From positions 1-64,000 of the forward strand of contig CAYSXI010000001.1 in NCBI GenBank assembly GCA_964434955.1: a stretch of 64,000 nt of DNA, given 5' to 3'. The notes under the pieces were generated by a model. The model did no database searches. It saw only the letters and a list, made by a program, of their open reading frames with translations, and had not been told where the DNA came from. Position 1 is the first letter of the stretch, and each line of letters starts with the position of its first letter. The position numbers and the translations under genes are program-made. This document shows positions 36,288-45,224 of this stretch, one piece after another. This DNA comes from JANQLU01 sp964434955 (lineage in GTDB: Bacteria > Planctomycetota > Planctomycetia > Pirellulales > Pirellulaceae).

Positions 36288-37971
36288 ATGACCAGACGTG
36301 TCCGAGCCGCAATGAAACTATCCGAAAGCCAGTTGCTGATGGACTCGAAATCCCCCCGAGAAGAAGCAAGGCAGAACAGCAAGTACGCCCCCAGCAAGTA
36401 CGCCCCCAGCAAGTACGCCCCCAGCAAGGATGTGAGCAAAATGACTTTGCCAGTCGCAGGAGCGAATGACCAGGTTGCCGAAGCAGCCGTTGATTTTCGT
36501 GTGGTAAACCAGCCGTTAAGCCGGCCGTTAAGCAGGTCCGTTGTAAGACGCGTTCCCCAACGCGCTGGACGTGCTGCCCCAAGTGCCGATCAAAGCGGCA
36601 GCCCAAGTGCCGATCAAAGCGGCAGCCCAAGTGCCGAAAGCGGCAGCCCAAGTGCCACACCGTTGGCCAATCCAGACATTCTGACACAGGCTCGAGATCC
36701 CGAAACTCAAGCCCGTTCCCTAGCGGCAGATTCAGCGCAGAAAGTTTCGCAGCTTCGTGACCAGATTCGCAAGCTGGAGCGGGCGCAGCGTTGTGAGCCG
36801 GGGCCAGCGATTTCTACCGGTTTGCAGGAAATGGACTCTGCGTTGCCAGACGGAGGTTTGTCACCGGGCACAATCGTCGAGTGGTTGCAGCCAGCTGGTG
36901 GACATGGCGCGGAAGTTCTTTCGTTGATTGCCGCTCGAAATGCTTGTGGGCATGTTGTGAACGATCGGGGTTTTGCCAATCGCAACTCAACGGCAAGACA
37001 TTTGAGTGTTCGCACCAAAACTTTGGTTGTGATTGACATTGCCGGTGTTTTTTATGCTCCCGCAGCCGCAATGTGGGGGATCAACCTCAATCAAACATTG
37101 ATTATCCGTGAACCGGCGATCGTTCACGAGAAGTCGAAAGGAGATGTAGCCGGCTCAAGAAAAACTCGCGCTCGTACGCGTCAGAAGATTTCTTCGAAAT
37201 TGCTGTGGGCCATCCATCAATCCCTTCAGTGTGACGCGGTAGGAGCCGTTTGGGGGTGCCTGCCACAGCTTAGCCAGAAATGGAGTCGGCGTTTTCAATT
37301 AGCGGCAGAACAGTTTGGCACGATGGGACTTTTTGTTCGCCCTGGCGACGTTTCTCGCCAAGCAAGCTGGGCTGAAGTCCAGTGGATGTTGGGCTCACAA
37401 GATTTTTCTCGCGCGGTTCTATCTTCGCACTCCCCTCCCCTCTCATCGCGTGCCTCATCGCGTGCCTCATCACNNNNNNNNNNNNNNNNNNNNNNNNNNN
37501 NNNNNNNNNNNNNNNNNNNNNNNNNNNNNNNNNNNNNNNNNNNNNNNNNNNNNNNNNNNNNNNNNNNNNNNNNATGCTTCATCACATGCTTCATCACATG
37601 CTTCATCACATGCTTCATCACATGCTTCATCACATGCTTCGTCACATGCTTCGTCACATGCTTCGTCACATGCTTCGTCACATGCTTCGTCACATGCGCG
37701 TCAGATTCCAATTCGCCTGTTGAGGGCGCGCGGTGGAAACGTGGGTGCGCGGACGAGTGGATATCGAAATTTTTCCGGAGTGGTCGAAGTCGACTTTACG
37801 ACAGGTCAACTTCAATGGGCGACGCGCGAGTCATCGAGACCACGGACTATGGCTCGCAAGCAATCTGAAATTCCAACTTCTGAGATCCCATTTCACGATG
37901 AAACGAATTCTCTGTGCCTGGCTTCCCAACTGGCCAATCCAAAGGCTCGTCGTCGAGCGACCCGAGCTTAG
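36288..37971 (+). CDS. imuA: ImuA-like RecA-fold mutasome protein, interrupted by assembly gap
   Basis: ATG 36288 (MTRRVRAAMK) or 36312 starts it. Residues 1-150 are low-complexity, with tandem peptides SKYAP (three) and SGSPSADQ. A helix (QKVSQLRDQIRKLERA) leads into the ImuA/RecA-like domain: GPAISTGLQEMDSALPDGGL, GTIVEWLQPAGGHGAEVLSL, and GLFVRPGDVSRQASWAEVQWML. A 12-base tandem repeat coding for ASSR/ASSH then runs into 100 N. Read across the N run, the frame breaks, because 100 is not a multiple of 3. In repeat phase the frame continues with ASSH units and then RQIPIRLLRARGG, VVEVDFTTGQLQW, a good ImuA C terminus ending at 37971. The true gap is thus probably a multiple of 12. The end overlaps imuB by 74 bases. 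It acts with ImuB and DnaE2 in damage-induced mutagenesis. Confidence 0.8.
36378..36422 (+). repeat. 15-base tandem repeat in imuA, three copies
   Basis: AGCAAGTACGCCCCC is repeated three times without mismatch (36378-36392, 36393-36407, 36408-36422). It encodes SKYAP three times in the disordered N-terminal region of the ImuA-like protein, so copy-number change would keep the frame. Confidence 0.9.
36581..36655 (+). repeat. 24-base tandem repeat in imuA, about three copies
   Basis: Two perfect 24-base units (36581-36604, 36605-36628) are followed by a 21-base unit (36629-36649) and a partial one. They encode SADQSGSP peptides. Period and deletion are multiples of three. Confidence 0.88.
37448..37693 (+). 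repeat. 12-base tandem repeat array containing the assembly gap
   Basis: Two GCGTGCCTCATC units precede the N run. After it come ten units at 37574-37693: five of the type ATGCTTCATCAC, then five ATGCTTCGTCAC. The steps from GCC to GCT, CGT to CAT and TCA to TCG indicate local spread of variants within the array. It encodes ASSR/ASSH in the imuA frame. Real copy number is unknown because the assembly failed here. Confidence 0.92.
37474..37573. other. Assembly gap (100 N)
   Basis: Exactly 100 N, a conventional placeholder length, inside the 12-base repeat array of imuA. The flanking bases end in ..TCATCAC and resume with ATGCTTC.., which join in repeat phase with no missing base, so the real insert is likely a whole number of 12-base units. 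Confidence 0.98.
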
Positions 37972-39676
37972 CCGCCAGCGAGTCATTTTATATCAGCAAC
38001 ATGCGCAGCGCGGGCAATTGGTCAGCGCTGCCAGTTCCCGCGCATTGGCGACCGGGGTGCGGCTTGAGATGCCGCTTTCCGAAGCCGCTTCATTGTGTGA
38101 ACGGGTCGGCGCACGCACAAAACCTGGAGCAAGCGGAACAGGAGGTGGTGGAACTGCGGTTCCGCCGCTTCATTTTTTCGAGCATGAGCCATTCCAAGAC
38201 GATCAAGCATTGAAGGAACTTGCCTTGTCCTGCGAGCGATTCAGCCCTCTGATTGGAATTGATTCCGCATCGCAGCCGGACTGTCTCTACCTGGAAGTGA
38301 CGGGGCTGACTCATTTATTTCACGGCGAAGCCACCTTGGCCTGCGAGCTGCGCGATCACTTTGGTCAGATGGGATACCACGTTGCCATCGCGCTGGCCCC
38401 AACGATCACGATGGCCTGGGGAACGGCACGTTTTGCCTCGCAGTTGTCGGAAGACTTTGAATCCATCGAGTGGAAAGGCGATTCGGCTGGTGAAGAACAA
38501 ACGCCGAAAATTCGATATCTCAGTTCCCGTCAGCAGCTCCAGCTTTCCCAAAACGATTTTTCACGGCTCCCGATCGAGGCTTTAAAACTGGCACCATCGA
38601 CCGTGGAGATCCTCGAACAGTTGGGGGTTCAAGAGATCCGCCAAATTCACCAGCTTCCTCGCGCCGGGTTGCGTTCACGGTTCGGCGACGAGATCGTCCA
38701 AGCCCTCGACCGTGCGGATGGCGTCTGCAGCGAAGTCATGGTTGCGGTTCGCCGCCCGGCGGAATACTCCGAGGAAATATTCCTGGACTACCCATTGCGA
38801 GACCAGGAAACCATTGAAGTCATCCTGTCTCGCTTGATCGGCCAGTTGTGTGAACAGATGCGAAGTCAACAACGTGGTTCACTGGTTTGGCATTTCCATT
38901 TGTCGGGTCCCGGCAACTCGGTGCTTCGTTTTCAAGTGAACCTGTTTCAACCCGCAGCGACGCCTGAACATGTCATGCAATTGGTCAAAATGCAGTTGGA
39001 GCAGAACCAAAGTTACCTGGGTCTGGGAAAGAAGCAACGCAGAAAGGTGAGAGACAAAGGAGCCAAGCACAAGGCGGAAACGCTGGCGGATTTCTGTTTC
39101 CAGTCCTTTGAGGTTTCGATTCCCAACACGGTTTTATTGAAGCAGCGACAAGCGAGTTTGTTTGACGCTGACACGCAGCCTTCACGCCGTTCGCTTTCCC
39201 ATTTGGTGAATACGTTAAGCAGCCGCCTGGGCGCCGAGAGTGTGTTGCAGGCCAGGCTGCAGGCGGGGGCCAGCGCCGAACGGGCTTCCCGGTTTGAGCC
39301 ATTGGTTGGCTCCCGTTCCCCCGACTCACTTTCGCCAATTCCCAAAGGCCGTAATCCCAACCGGCCCCCTGCCCTCTCGCCCCTGGAACGCCCCATCAAT
39401 TTGTTTGTGGAACCAAGCCGCTTGAACCCGCTGTATGACTTGATTGACTCGCAAAAAAACGGTCGGCGTTCGCGCAAATTACCACCCGCATTTGACTGGA
39501 AGCAGAAACGCCTTCATGTCCATCGCAGCTGGGGGCCCGAACGCGTCGAGACGCGTTGGTGGAATGCGCCCACCACGCGACGCGACTACTGGCGGATTGA
39601 AACGAACCAAGGACGTTGGCTCTGGATTTTCTTCGACCTCCGGGAAAGACACTGGTATGTACACGGGGAAATGTGA
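37898..39676 (+). CDS. imuB: ImuB-like Y-family polymerase homologue, mutasome subunit
   Basis: The protein has 592 residues from ATG 37898 (MKRILCAWLPNWPIQRL), the typical ImuB opening. The Y-family fold is visible (SRALATGVRLEMPLSEAASL, DCLYLEVTGLTHLF, VAIALAPTITMAWGTARF, LPIEALKLAPSTVEILEQLG) but the catalytic acidic residues of the palm are not all kept, as expected for a non-catalytic adaptor. The C-terminal part (about 380-592) is the DUF6504-like tail with GPERVETRWWNAPTTRRDYWRI. ImuB links DnaE2 to the sliding clamp. It overlaps the imuA end and precedes dnaE2 by 71 bases. Confidence 0.9.
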   Translation: MKRILCAWLPNWPIQRLVVERPELSRQRVILYQQHAQRGQLVSAASSRALATGVRLEMPLSEAASLCERVGARTKPGASGTGGGGTAVPPLHFFEHEPFQDDQALKELALSCERFSPLIGIDSASQPDCLYLEVTGLTHLFHGEATLACELRDHFGQMGYHVAIALAPTITMAWGTARFASQLSEDFESIEWKGDSAGEEQTPKIRYLSSRQQLQLSQNDFSRLPIEALKLAPSTVEILEQLGVQEIRQIHQLPRAGLRSRFGDEIVQALDRADGVCSEVMVAVRRPAEYSEEIFLDYPLRDQETIEVILSRLIGQLCEQMRSQQRGSLVWHFHLSGPGNSVLRFQVNLFQPAATPEHVMQLVKMQLEQNQSYLGLGKKQRRKVRDKGAKHKAETLADFCFQSFEVSIPNTVLLKQRQASLFDADTQPSRRSLSHLVNTLSSRLGAESVLQARLQAGASAERASRFEPLVGSRSPDSLSPIPKGRNPNRPPALSPLERPINLFVEPSRLNPLYDLIDSQKNGRRSRKLPPAFDWKQKRLHVHRSWGPERVETRWWNAPTTRRDYWRIETNQGRWLWIFFDLRERHWYVHGEM

Positions 39677-39685
39677 CGCGCTGAA

Positions 39686-39715
39686 GTCAAAAGCCGGAAA
39701 GCCAAAAGCCGGAAA
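39686..39715 (+). repeat. 15-base tandem repeat between imuB and dnaE2
   Basis: GTCAAAAGCCGGAAA (39686-39700) is followed by GCCAAAAGCCGGAAA (39701-39715), with one mismatch, in the 71-base imuB-dnaE2 spacer. Confidence 0.85.
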
Positions 39716-39747
39716 GTCAATCGAACAAAAAACACCGACGACGAGCC

Positions 39748-42700
39748 ATGTATTCCGAGCTTCATTGTAGAACAAATTTCACATTTCTCTCCGGTGCGTC
39801 GCATGCGGATGAGTTGGTATTGCGCGCGTCGGAGCTGGGATATGGGGCGTTGGCCATCACCGACGAGAACACGTTGGCGGGAGTGGTTCGCGCTTACGGG
39901 CCCGCAAAGGAACATGGGCTCAAGATCATTATCGGCAGCGAGATCATCATCAACGATGGTCCGCCGGTGGTCCTGTGGGCGACCGACCGCGCTGCCTACG
40001 GCCGGCTTTCCAAACTGCTAACCGTCGGTCGCCGTCGCGCGCCGAAAGGACATTGTTGGCTTCGTTTTGATGACCTGGTCGAGTACCAGGAAGGATTGAT
40101 TGCCGGGGTGATTCCCATGATGTTTGGCGATCGTTCGCGGACAGGGCACATTGACGAAACCGACGACAGTTTTTCCTGGTTTGCCGGCAGTAAAACGATG
40201 AAACTCGAAAGGCGAATGGAAAAGCATCGCGGTGGCGAGAAATTCCCCGCGTATCCGCTTGCTGACTTTCACAAGTATCGCAAGCTTTTTGGCGATCGTT
40301 GTTATCTTTTGGCGGAATTGTTTTGTGGAGCGAGTGACTCATTCCGGCTCCAACAACTTCAAACACTTTCAGCCAAAACGCGAATCCCCTTAGTGGTGTC
40401 GGGGGACGTGCTTTACCACTGTCCTTCACGGATGCCCTTGCATGATGTTTTGACAGCGACACGTCACCATACGACCGTTGATGCAGCCGGTGACTTGTTG
40501 ATGTCCAATGCCGAGCGCCATCTTCACGAAATCGAGAGCATTCACGATCGGTTTTCCGAGTTGCCCGACGCCATTGCGAGAAGCCAGGAGATTGCGGATC
40601 GCTGCCAGTTTGACCTGGGCGAGCTTCGTTATGAATACCCCGAGGAACTGGCACCACCGGGTAAAACTCCCTTTCAGCATTTGACCGAACTGGCTTGGCA
40701 AGGCGCAGCCGAGCGGTACCCGGAAGGGCTTTCCGACAAAGTCCACAAGCAAATCGCGCACGAGTTGGAGTTGATTGATGAATTGCGTTACGAAGCGTAC
40801 TTTCTGACCGTCTGGGACCTCGTCCGATTTGCGCGTGAGCGAGACATCCTTTGCCAGGGCCGGGGCTCCGCGGCAAACTCCGCAGTCTGCTTCTGCCTGG
40901 GTGTCACTTCGGTGGACCCGGACACCACGGATTTGCTGTTCGAAAGGTTTATCAGCAAGGAGCGAGACGAGGCGCCCGACATCGACGTCGACTTCGAACA
41001 TGAGCGGCGGGAAGAAGTCCTGCAGTACCTTTATGAAAAGTATGGACGTGATCGAGCTGGGCTGGCGGCAACGGTGGTGACTTATCGCAGCCGCAGTGCG
41101 ATTCGCGATGTGGGAAAGGCATTGGGACTTTCGCTGGATCGCGTCGACGCGCTGGCCAAGCAAGTGGACGGCTATCAAAATGTGGAAGACCTGGCAGACC
41201 GTTGCCTGGCCGTTGGGATTGAACCGGAATCGGAAACCGGTAAACGCTTGATTCATTTGGTCGATGAACTACTCGGATTCCCACGCCATCTTTCACAGCA
41301 TGTCGGTGGAATGGTGATGACCCAGGGAAAGCTTGACGAGTTGGTGCCGATTGAGAACGCGGCGATGGAAGATCGCACGGTGATCCAGTGGGACAAGAAC
41401 GACCTCGAAGAGCTGGGCTTGCTGAAAGTGGATTGCCTGTGCCTTGGAATGTTGACCGCGATCCGCAAATGCTTTGCGATGATCAAGAAGCACTGGGGGC
41501 CGGACCTGTCGCTCGCAGGAATTCCCCAGGGCGATGCCAAGGTTTACGACATGATCTGCGATGCGGATACGGTCGGTGTCTTCCAGATCGAAAGTCGTGG
41601 GCAGATGAGCATGCTTCCACGTTTGAAACCGCGGAACTGGTACGATTTGGTGATCGAGGTTGCGATTGTTCGCCCGGGCCCGATCCAGGGCAACATGGTC
41701 CATCCTTACCTTCGCCGCCGCAACGGCGAGGAAAAGGTGGTGTACCCGAACGAGGAAATCAAGACGGTGCTTCATCGGACAATGGGCGTTCCCATTTTCC
41801 AGGAGCAGGCGATGAAGCTGGCCGTGGTGGCAGCGGGGTTCACTCCCGGCGAGGCCGATCAATTGCGCCGCGCCATGGGTGCCTGGCGAAAAACGGGGGT
41901 GATCGAGAAGTTTCAGGAGAAGCTGCTTCGCGGAATGCGAGCCAAGGGGTTGAGCGACGAGTTCGCCGGCCAGGTTTTTCGTCAAATCCGCGGCTTTGGC
42001 GAGTACGGGTTTCCCGAATCGCATGCCGCCAGTTTTGCTTTGCTTGTCTATGTTTCATCCTGGCTGAAATACTACTACCCGGCAGCATTTACCGCTTCGG
42101 TTTTGAATAGTTTGCCAATGGGTTTTTATGCACCGGCCCAGCTCATTGCCGATGCCCGTCGCCATGGCGTGGAGGTCCGGCCGGCGGACGTGAATTTCAG
42201 TGACTGGGACAACTTGCTTGAATCGCGCGATGGTTTGACGGAAACCTACTCTGGTGAGCTGTCACATCCGCACGCCTCGCCACTTCCACAACCGGCAATT
42301 CGACTTGGCTTGCGGCAGGTTTCCGGGATGCAGATTCTTGCCGCCGAGAAAATCTCGCAAGCGAGGCAGCGTGGCGGGCCTTTCGTCTCCCTTGCCGATT
42401 TCGGAAAACGAACCGGACTGGGGCAGGGAGTGATTGAGCGACTGAGCAAGGCAGACGCCTTCGCGTCCTTGAAGCAGGACCGGCGAGTCGCCCTCTGGCA
42501 GGCGCTCGGGCAAGAAAAAAAAGCGGTCGAGCAACCGCTGTTCGACTCCATGACCGACGATGACGACGACGCATTGCTACCGGTTCTTTCCGATCAGGAA
42601 GAAGTGTTCAGTGACTACCGGAGCGTTGGCCTATCGCTGCGCAACCATCCGATTGCCTTTTATCGTGACCAGCTTGACGCCTTGAATGTGGTCACGTCTG

Positions 42701-43008
42701 CGGCACTCACCCACCGCCCCGACGAAAAGCATCTTCGCGTTGCGGGCCTGGTGATTCTTCGCCAACGCCCGGCCACGGCCAAGGGAATCACGTTTGTCAC
42801 GCTGGAAGACGAAACGGGAACTTCCAATCTTGTCGTCAAGCAACCGATTTGGCAGCGTTACTACAAAATCGTTCGCACTTCTCCTGCCTGGATCGCCCAT
42901 GGCAAGCTCGAACGAAAAAGCGGCGTCATTCACGTCGTCGTCAACCGATTGGAAGATCTCTCTGAGAAACTGACCGAGCTGAAAACCAAGTCCCGAGACT
43001 TCCGTTAA
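39748..43008 (+). CDS. dnaE2: Error-prone DNA polymerase DnaE2
   Basis: The protein has 1086 residues, the usual DnaE2 length. It opens MYSELHCRTNFTFLSGASH, typical of DnaE2. The PHP domain (about 1-240) is followed by the C-family polymerase core with CQGRGSAANSAVCFCLG, the catalytic acidic pair in DEAPDIDVDFEHERREEV, FPRHLSQHVGGMV and GFGEYGFPESHAASFALL. A C-terminal OB fold is readable (LRVAGLVILRQRPATAKGITFVTLEDETG). It replicates past lesions with ImuA and ImuB and makes induced mutations. No terminator is obvious behind it. Confidence 0.96.
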   Translation: MYSELHCRTNFTFLSGASHADELVLRASELGYGALAITDENTLAGVVRAYGPAKEHGLKIIIGSEIIINDGPPVVLWATDRAAYGRLSKLLTVGRRRAPKGHCWLRFDDLVEYQEGLIAGVIPMMFGDRSRTGHIDETDDSFSWFAGSKTMKLERRMEKHRGGEKFPAYPLADFHKYRKLFGDRCYLLAELFCGASDSFRLQQLQTLSAKTRIPLVVSGDVLYHCPSRMPLHDVLTATRHHTTVDAAGDLLMSNAERHLHEIESIHDRFSELPDAIARSQEIADRCQFDLGELRYEYPEELAPPGKTPFQHLTELAWQGAAERYPEGLSDKVHKQIAHELELIDELRYEAYFLTVWDLVRFARERDILCQGRGSAANSAVCFCLGVTSVDPDTTDLLFERFISKERDEAPDIDVDFEHERREEVLQYLYEKYGRDRAGLAATVVTYRSRSAIRDVGKALGLSLDRVDALAKQVDGYQNVEDLADRCLAVGIEPESETGKRLIHLVDELLGFPRHLSQHVGGMVMTQGKLDELVPIENAAMEDRTVIQWDKNDLEELGLLKVDCLCLGMLTAIRKCFAMIKKHWGPDLSLAGIPQGDAKVYDMICDADTVGVFQIESRGQMSMLPRLKPRNWYDLVIEVAIVRPGPIQGNMVHPYLRRRNGEEKVVYPNEEIKTVLHRTMGVPIFQEQAMKLAVVAAGFTPGEADQLRRAMGAWRKTGVIEKFQEKLLRGMRAKGLSDEFAGQVFRQIRGFGEYGFPESHAASFALLVYVSSWLKYYYPAAFTASVLNSLPMGFYAPAQLIADARRHGVEVRPADVNFSDWDNLLESRDGLTETYSGELSHPHASPLPQPAIRLGLRQVSGMQILAAEKISQARQRGGPFVSLADFGKRTGLGQGVIERLSKADAFASLKQDRRVALWQALGQEKKAVEQPLFDSMTDDDDDALLPVLSDQEEVFSDYRSVGLSLRNHPIAFYRDQLDALNVVTSAALTHRPDEKHLRVAGLVILRQRPATAKGITFVTLEDETGTSNLVVKQPIWQRYYKIVRTSPAWIAHGKLERKSGVIHVVVNRLEDLSEKLTELKTKSRDFR

Positions 43009-43020
43009 CGCAGTCAGCAA

Positions 43021-43065
43021 AAAACTCAGCCAGACAAAACTCAGCCAGACAAAACTCAGTCGGCA
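43021..43065 (+). repeat. 15-base tandem repeat after dnaE2
   Basis: AAAACTCAGCCAGAC occurs twice perfectly (43021-43035, 43036-43050) and a third, diverged copy continues to 43065. The third copy runs into the stop codon of the convergent deacetylase gene, so its last residues may derive from repeat growth. Confidence 0.88.
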
Positions 43066-43778
43066 AAGAACTCCGAGTCGGCAACGCATTCAAATGAGCT
43101 GGAACGTTTTCCCAGTCGGTTCACGAAGTTCTTCAACGCGGCGCCAAGACGGTAGTCAAAGTCAAAAGGATGAATCGAAAGCCGGATCGGTTTGGAAAGA
43201 AACCGAGCCGCCGATCGGTTGCATGCATTGAACAGGCTCAGAAACGTGGAACGAAAAAGCGTGTCGGCTTCGTAGCCAAGAAGTGGAATCCGATAAAACC
43301 GATGGTGCCTTGAGTCGAAAACGCCACTTTGAAATTCGTAAAATCGAAAAGGCAGCTCGCTCAGCTTTCCAAACGAAATATTGCCCATCGCCCAGGCAGG
43401 TGGTACATACCAACGTGGTACACCAAGCTGATTTTCTTCAAACCAACGATAACCGTTCCCGATCAGTTCCGAAATCTGCTCCGTCGAAAGCGAGAGATGC
43501 TCTGCCACATCGCGGGAAATGAGAAGGCTGTGCAAACGATGATACAACGTCTTGATTTGCCCGCAGTGGTGAATCCGACCGTGCCCCGAAAACTCGTAGC
43601 CCTGCTCCTTCCACCGCCGCAACTGATCCATGTGTTTCGGCTCCCATTCGCATCCGGGGACGACCAGGAGGTGGACCTTGGAATGGGGCAAGCCTTCCAG
43701 GTGCGAAAGCGTCGACAACACGGCGTCCCAGGTCGACGGCATGACATCGTGCACGGAAACGAAAACGGGAATTGGCAT
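43056..43778 (-). CDS. Polysaccharide deacetylase-like protein (DUF2334 type)
   Basis: The protein has 240 residues, with no signal peptide. It starts PIPVFVSVHDVMPSTWDAVL, where HD is the metal-binding start of the NodB-like fold, and continues LLVVPGCEW, a second metal region SGHGRIHH, and RWYVPPAWAMGN; SIHPFDFDY lies near the end. Members remove acetyl groups from surface glycans. It begins 9 bases after the glycosyltransferase gene at 43788-44990 on the same strand, so both probably act on one glycan. Confidence 0.82.
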   Translation of the reverse strand: MPIPVFVSVHDVMPSTWDAVLSTLSHLEGLPHSKVHLLVVPGCEWEPKHMDQLRRWKEQGYEFSGHGRIHHCGQIKTLYHRLHSLLISRDVAEHLSLSTEQISELIGNGYRWFEENQLGVPRWYVPPAWAMGNISFGKLSELPFRFYEFQSGVFDSRHHRFYRIPLLGYEADTLFRSTFLSLFNACNRSAARFLSKPIRLSIHPFDFDYRLGAALKNFVNRLGKRSSSFECVADSEFFAD

Positions 43779-43787
43779 CGATGAAGT

Positions 43788-44990
43788 TTAGACGGCCTGA
43801 CGATAAGGAACAGAATCATTTTCGTCAGGATCGTCCACCATTTCCAGCAGGATATCAAGCCACTGCTGGATCGTTTTTCGATTGAGATTCTGGGAAGCTT
43901 CGCGGCCATCGGCGGCCATCTTTTTTCGCGTGGCATGATCGGACGATGCGACCCGTTCAATCGCGGCCGCCAACGATTCACCTTTTGCCCAAACAAACAA
44001 ATTCCCGGCCAACCCACTCCAATCCTTGATACCGCAATCGCTGGAAATCAAAGCATTCCGCTCGCGCAGCAACGCCTCCATCGCAACCGTACCGAAAGAT
44101 TCCACCGTCGAAGGCAAAACCAGCAAATCGGTTTGATCGATCGTTCGCATCACGTCGGATCGCTCCAACCAACCTAGGAACTCCAGGTTGGGCAATTCAT
44201 TGGCACTGGTTTCTACCAAAGAACGCAATGGACCGTCGCCACCAATCTGGAAATTCAAGTCCGGCAATGCTCGACTGGCATCAATGAGAGCCTCCAGGTT
44301 CTTCTCGGGTGCAAGCCGACCCAAAAACAACACCTTGGAAAGCTTTTCGGCAACCGGCTCCGTTGGAGTGTCGACGAACGATTTGGGAATCGGCGTCCCG
44401 ACCAGGCGAAACTTTCCGCTCGGATTCAACGACTTCTTGCTTTTGAGCGTCTCAAGCGTTTCACGACTGTTCGTGACGATCATCGACCCCGACTGAAAGA
44501 CACCTCGATTGATGCGTGTAAGAATTCGACGAACCATCGGAGCCACGTAAGGGCTAAAACTCAAATTCGCGAGTTTCTCGAAGTCGGTATGCTGCCCCAC
44601 GCAAATCTTTGCACCGGCCCGCTTTGCATGCCGAATCCCAGAAAGCGAATAGGGGCCGAGAGTTGGAAATACGGCGACGTGAGGCCGAACTTCATTCAAG
44701 TACTTTTTGAGGCTTCCAATCCTTGGAAAGTACAATCGCTGCGTTCGATCACCGGGGATCGGAAACGAAAACCCCTGGTGGTCTGCTTTTTTTTGTCGTT
44801 GAGGAGCAATCAAATCGACGCGAGCGACATAGTCTCGCAGATAGGAAACGAGATCCTGATAGTAAGTTCCAACTCCATTTCGATCGGTGATCGCGTCAGA
44901 AATGAACGTAACTCGAAGTGAACTTAAATCCACCGCGTTGCGAGTTTCCGATTTGCCTGTCGTGAGAACTGACACGAGACCGACTTCCAA
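43788..44990 (-). CDS. Glycosyltransferase, GT4 family
   Basis: The protein has 400 residues from a TTG at 44988-44990; a GTG at 44975 is an alternative and no ATG is suitably placed. N-terminal Rossmann domain: VTFISDAITDRNGVGTYYQDL. C-terminal domain: VLFLGRLAPEKNLEALIDA, FQIGGDGPLRSLVE, FLGWLERSDVMRTID and SFGTVAMEALLRERNALIS, with the E-X7-E type nucleotide-sugar site. It resembles GDP-mannose-dependent alpha-mannosyltransferases of the PimB/MgtA kind. Acceptor unknown. It is the upstream partner of the deacetylase. Confidence 0.85.
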   Translation of the reverse strand: MEVGLVSVLTTGKSETRNAVDLSSLRVTFISDAITDRNGVGTYYQDLVSYLRDYVARVDLIAPQRQKKADHQGFSFPIPGDRTQRLYFPRIGSLKKYLNEVRPHVAVFPTLGPYSLSGIRHAKRAGAKICVGQHTDFEKLANLSFSPYVAPMVRRILTRINRGVFQSGSMIVTNSRETLETLKSKKSLNPSGKFRLVGTPIPKSFVDTPTEPVAEKLSKVLFLGRLAPEKNLEALIDASRALPDLNFQIGGDGPLRSLVETSANELPNLEFLGWLERSDVMRTIDQTDLLVLPSTVESFGTVAMEALLRERNALISSDCGIKDWSGLAGNLFVWAKGESLAAAIERVASSDHATRKKMAADGREASQNLNRKTIQQWLDILLEMVDDPDENDSVPYRQAV

Positions 44991-45224
44991 AAATCATTCC
45001 AGCATCTGAGTGTTGCGAATTCCAGCCCGCGAACACTTGCATTTGCCTATAGAAATTATAGCAATAATCGATAGCTGCCAACGCGGTTTACCGGTTCCAC
45101 CCAATGTTTCGCGCGACGAAATTGCGAATCCACCCCAACAATTCTCGAAATCTTGACGAACGCCATAGCGAAGCGATGCATTTGGCCACGTTTCGCAATC
45201 GCATTCTGCTTTCGTCAACCGAAC

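Noticed and set aside
37448..37693. CRISPR array
   Set aside because: The 12-base units are directly tandem without spacers and lie in a coding frame.
37295..37711. Minus-strand frame with HVTKHVMKH repeats
   Set aside because: It is the antisense reading of the imuA tandem repeat and has no start context or conserved domain.
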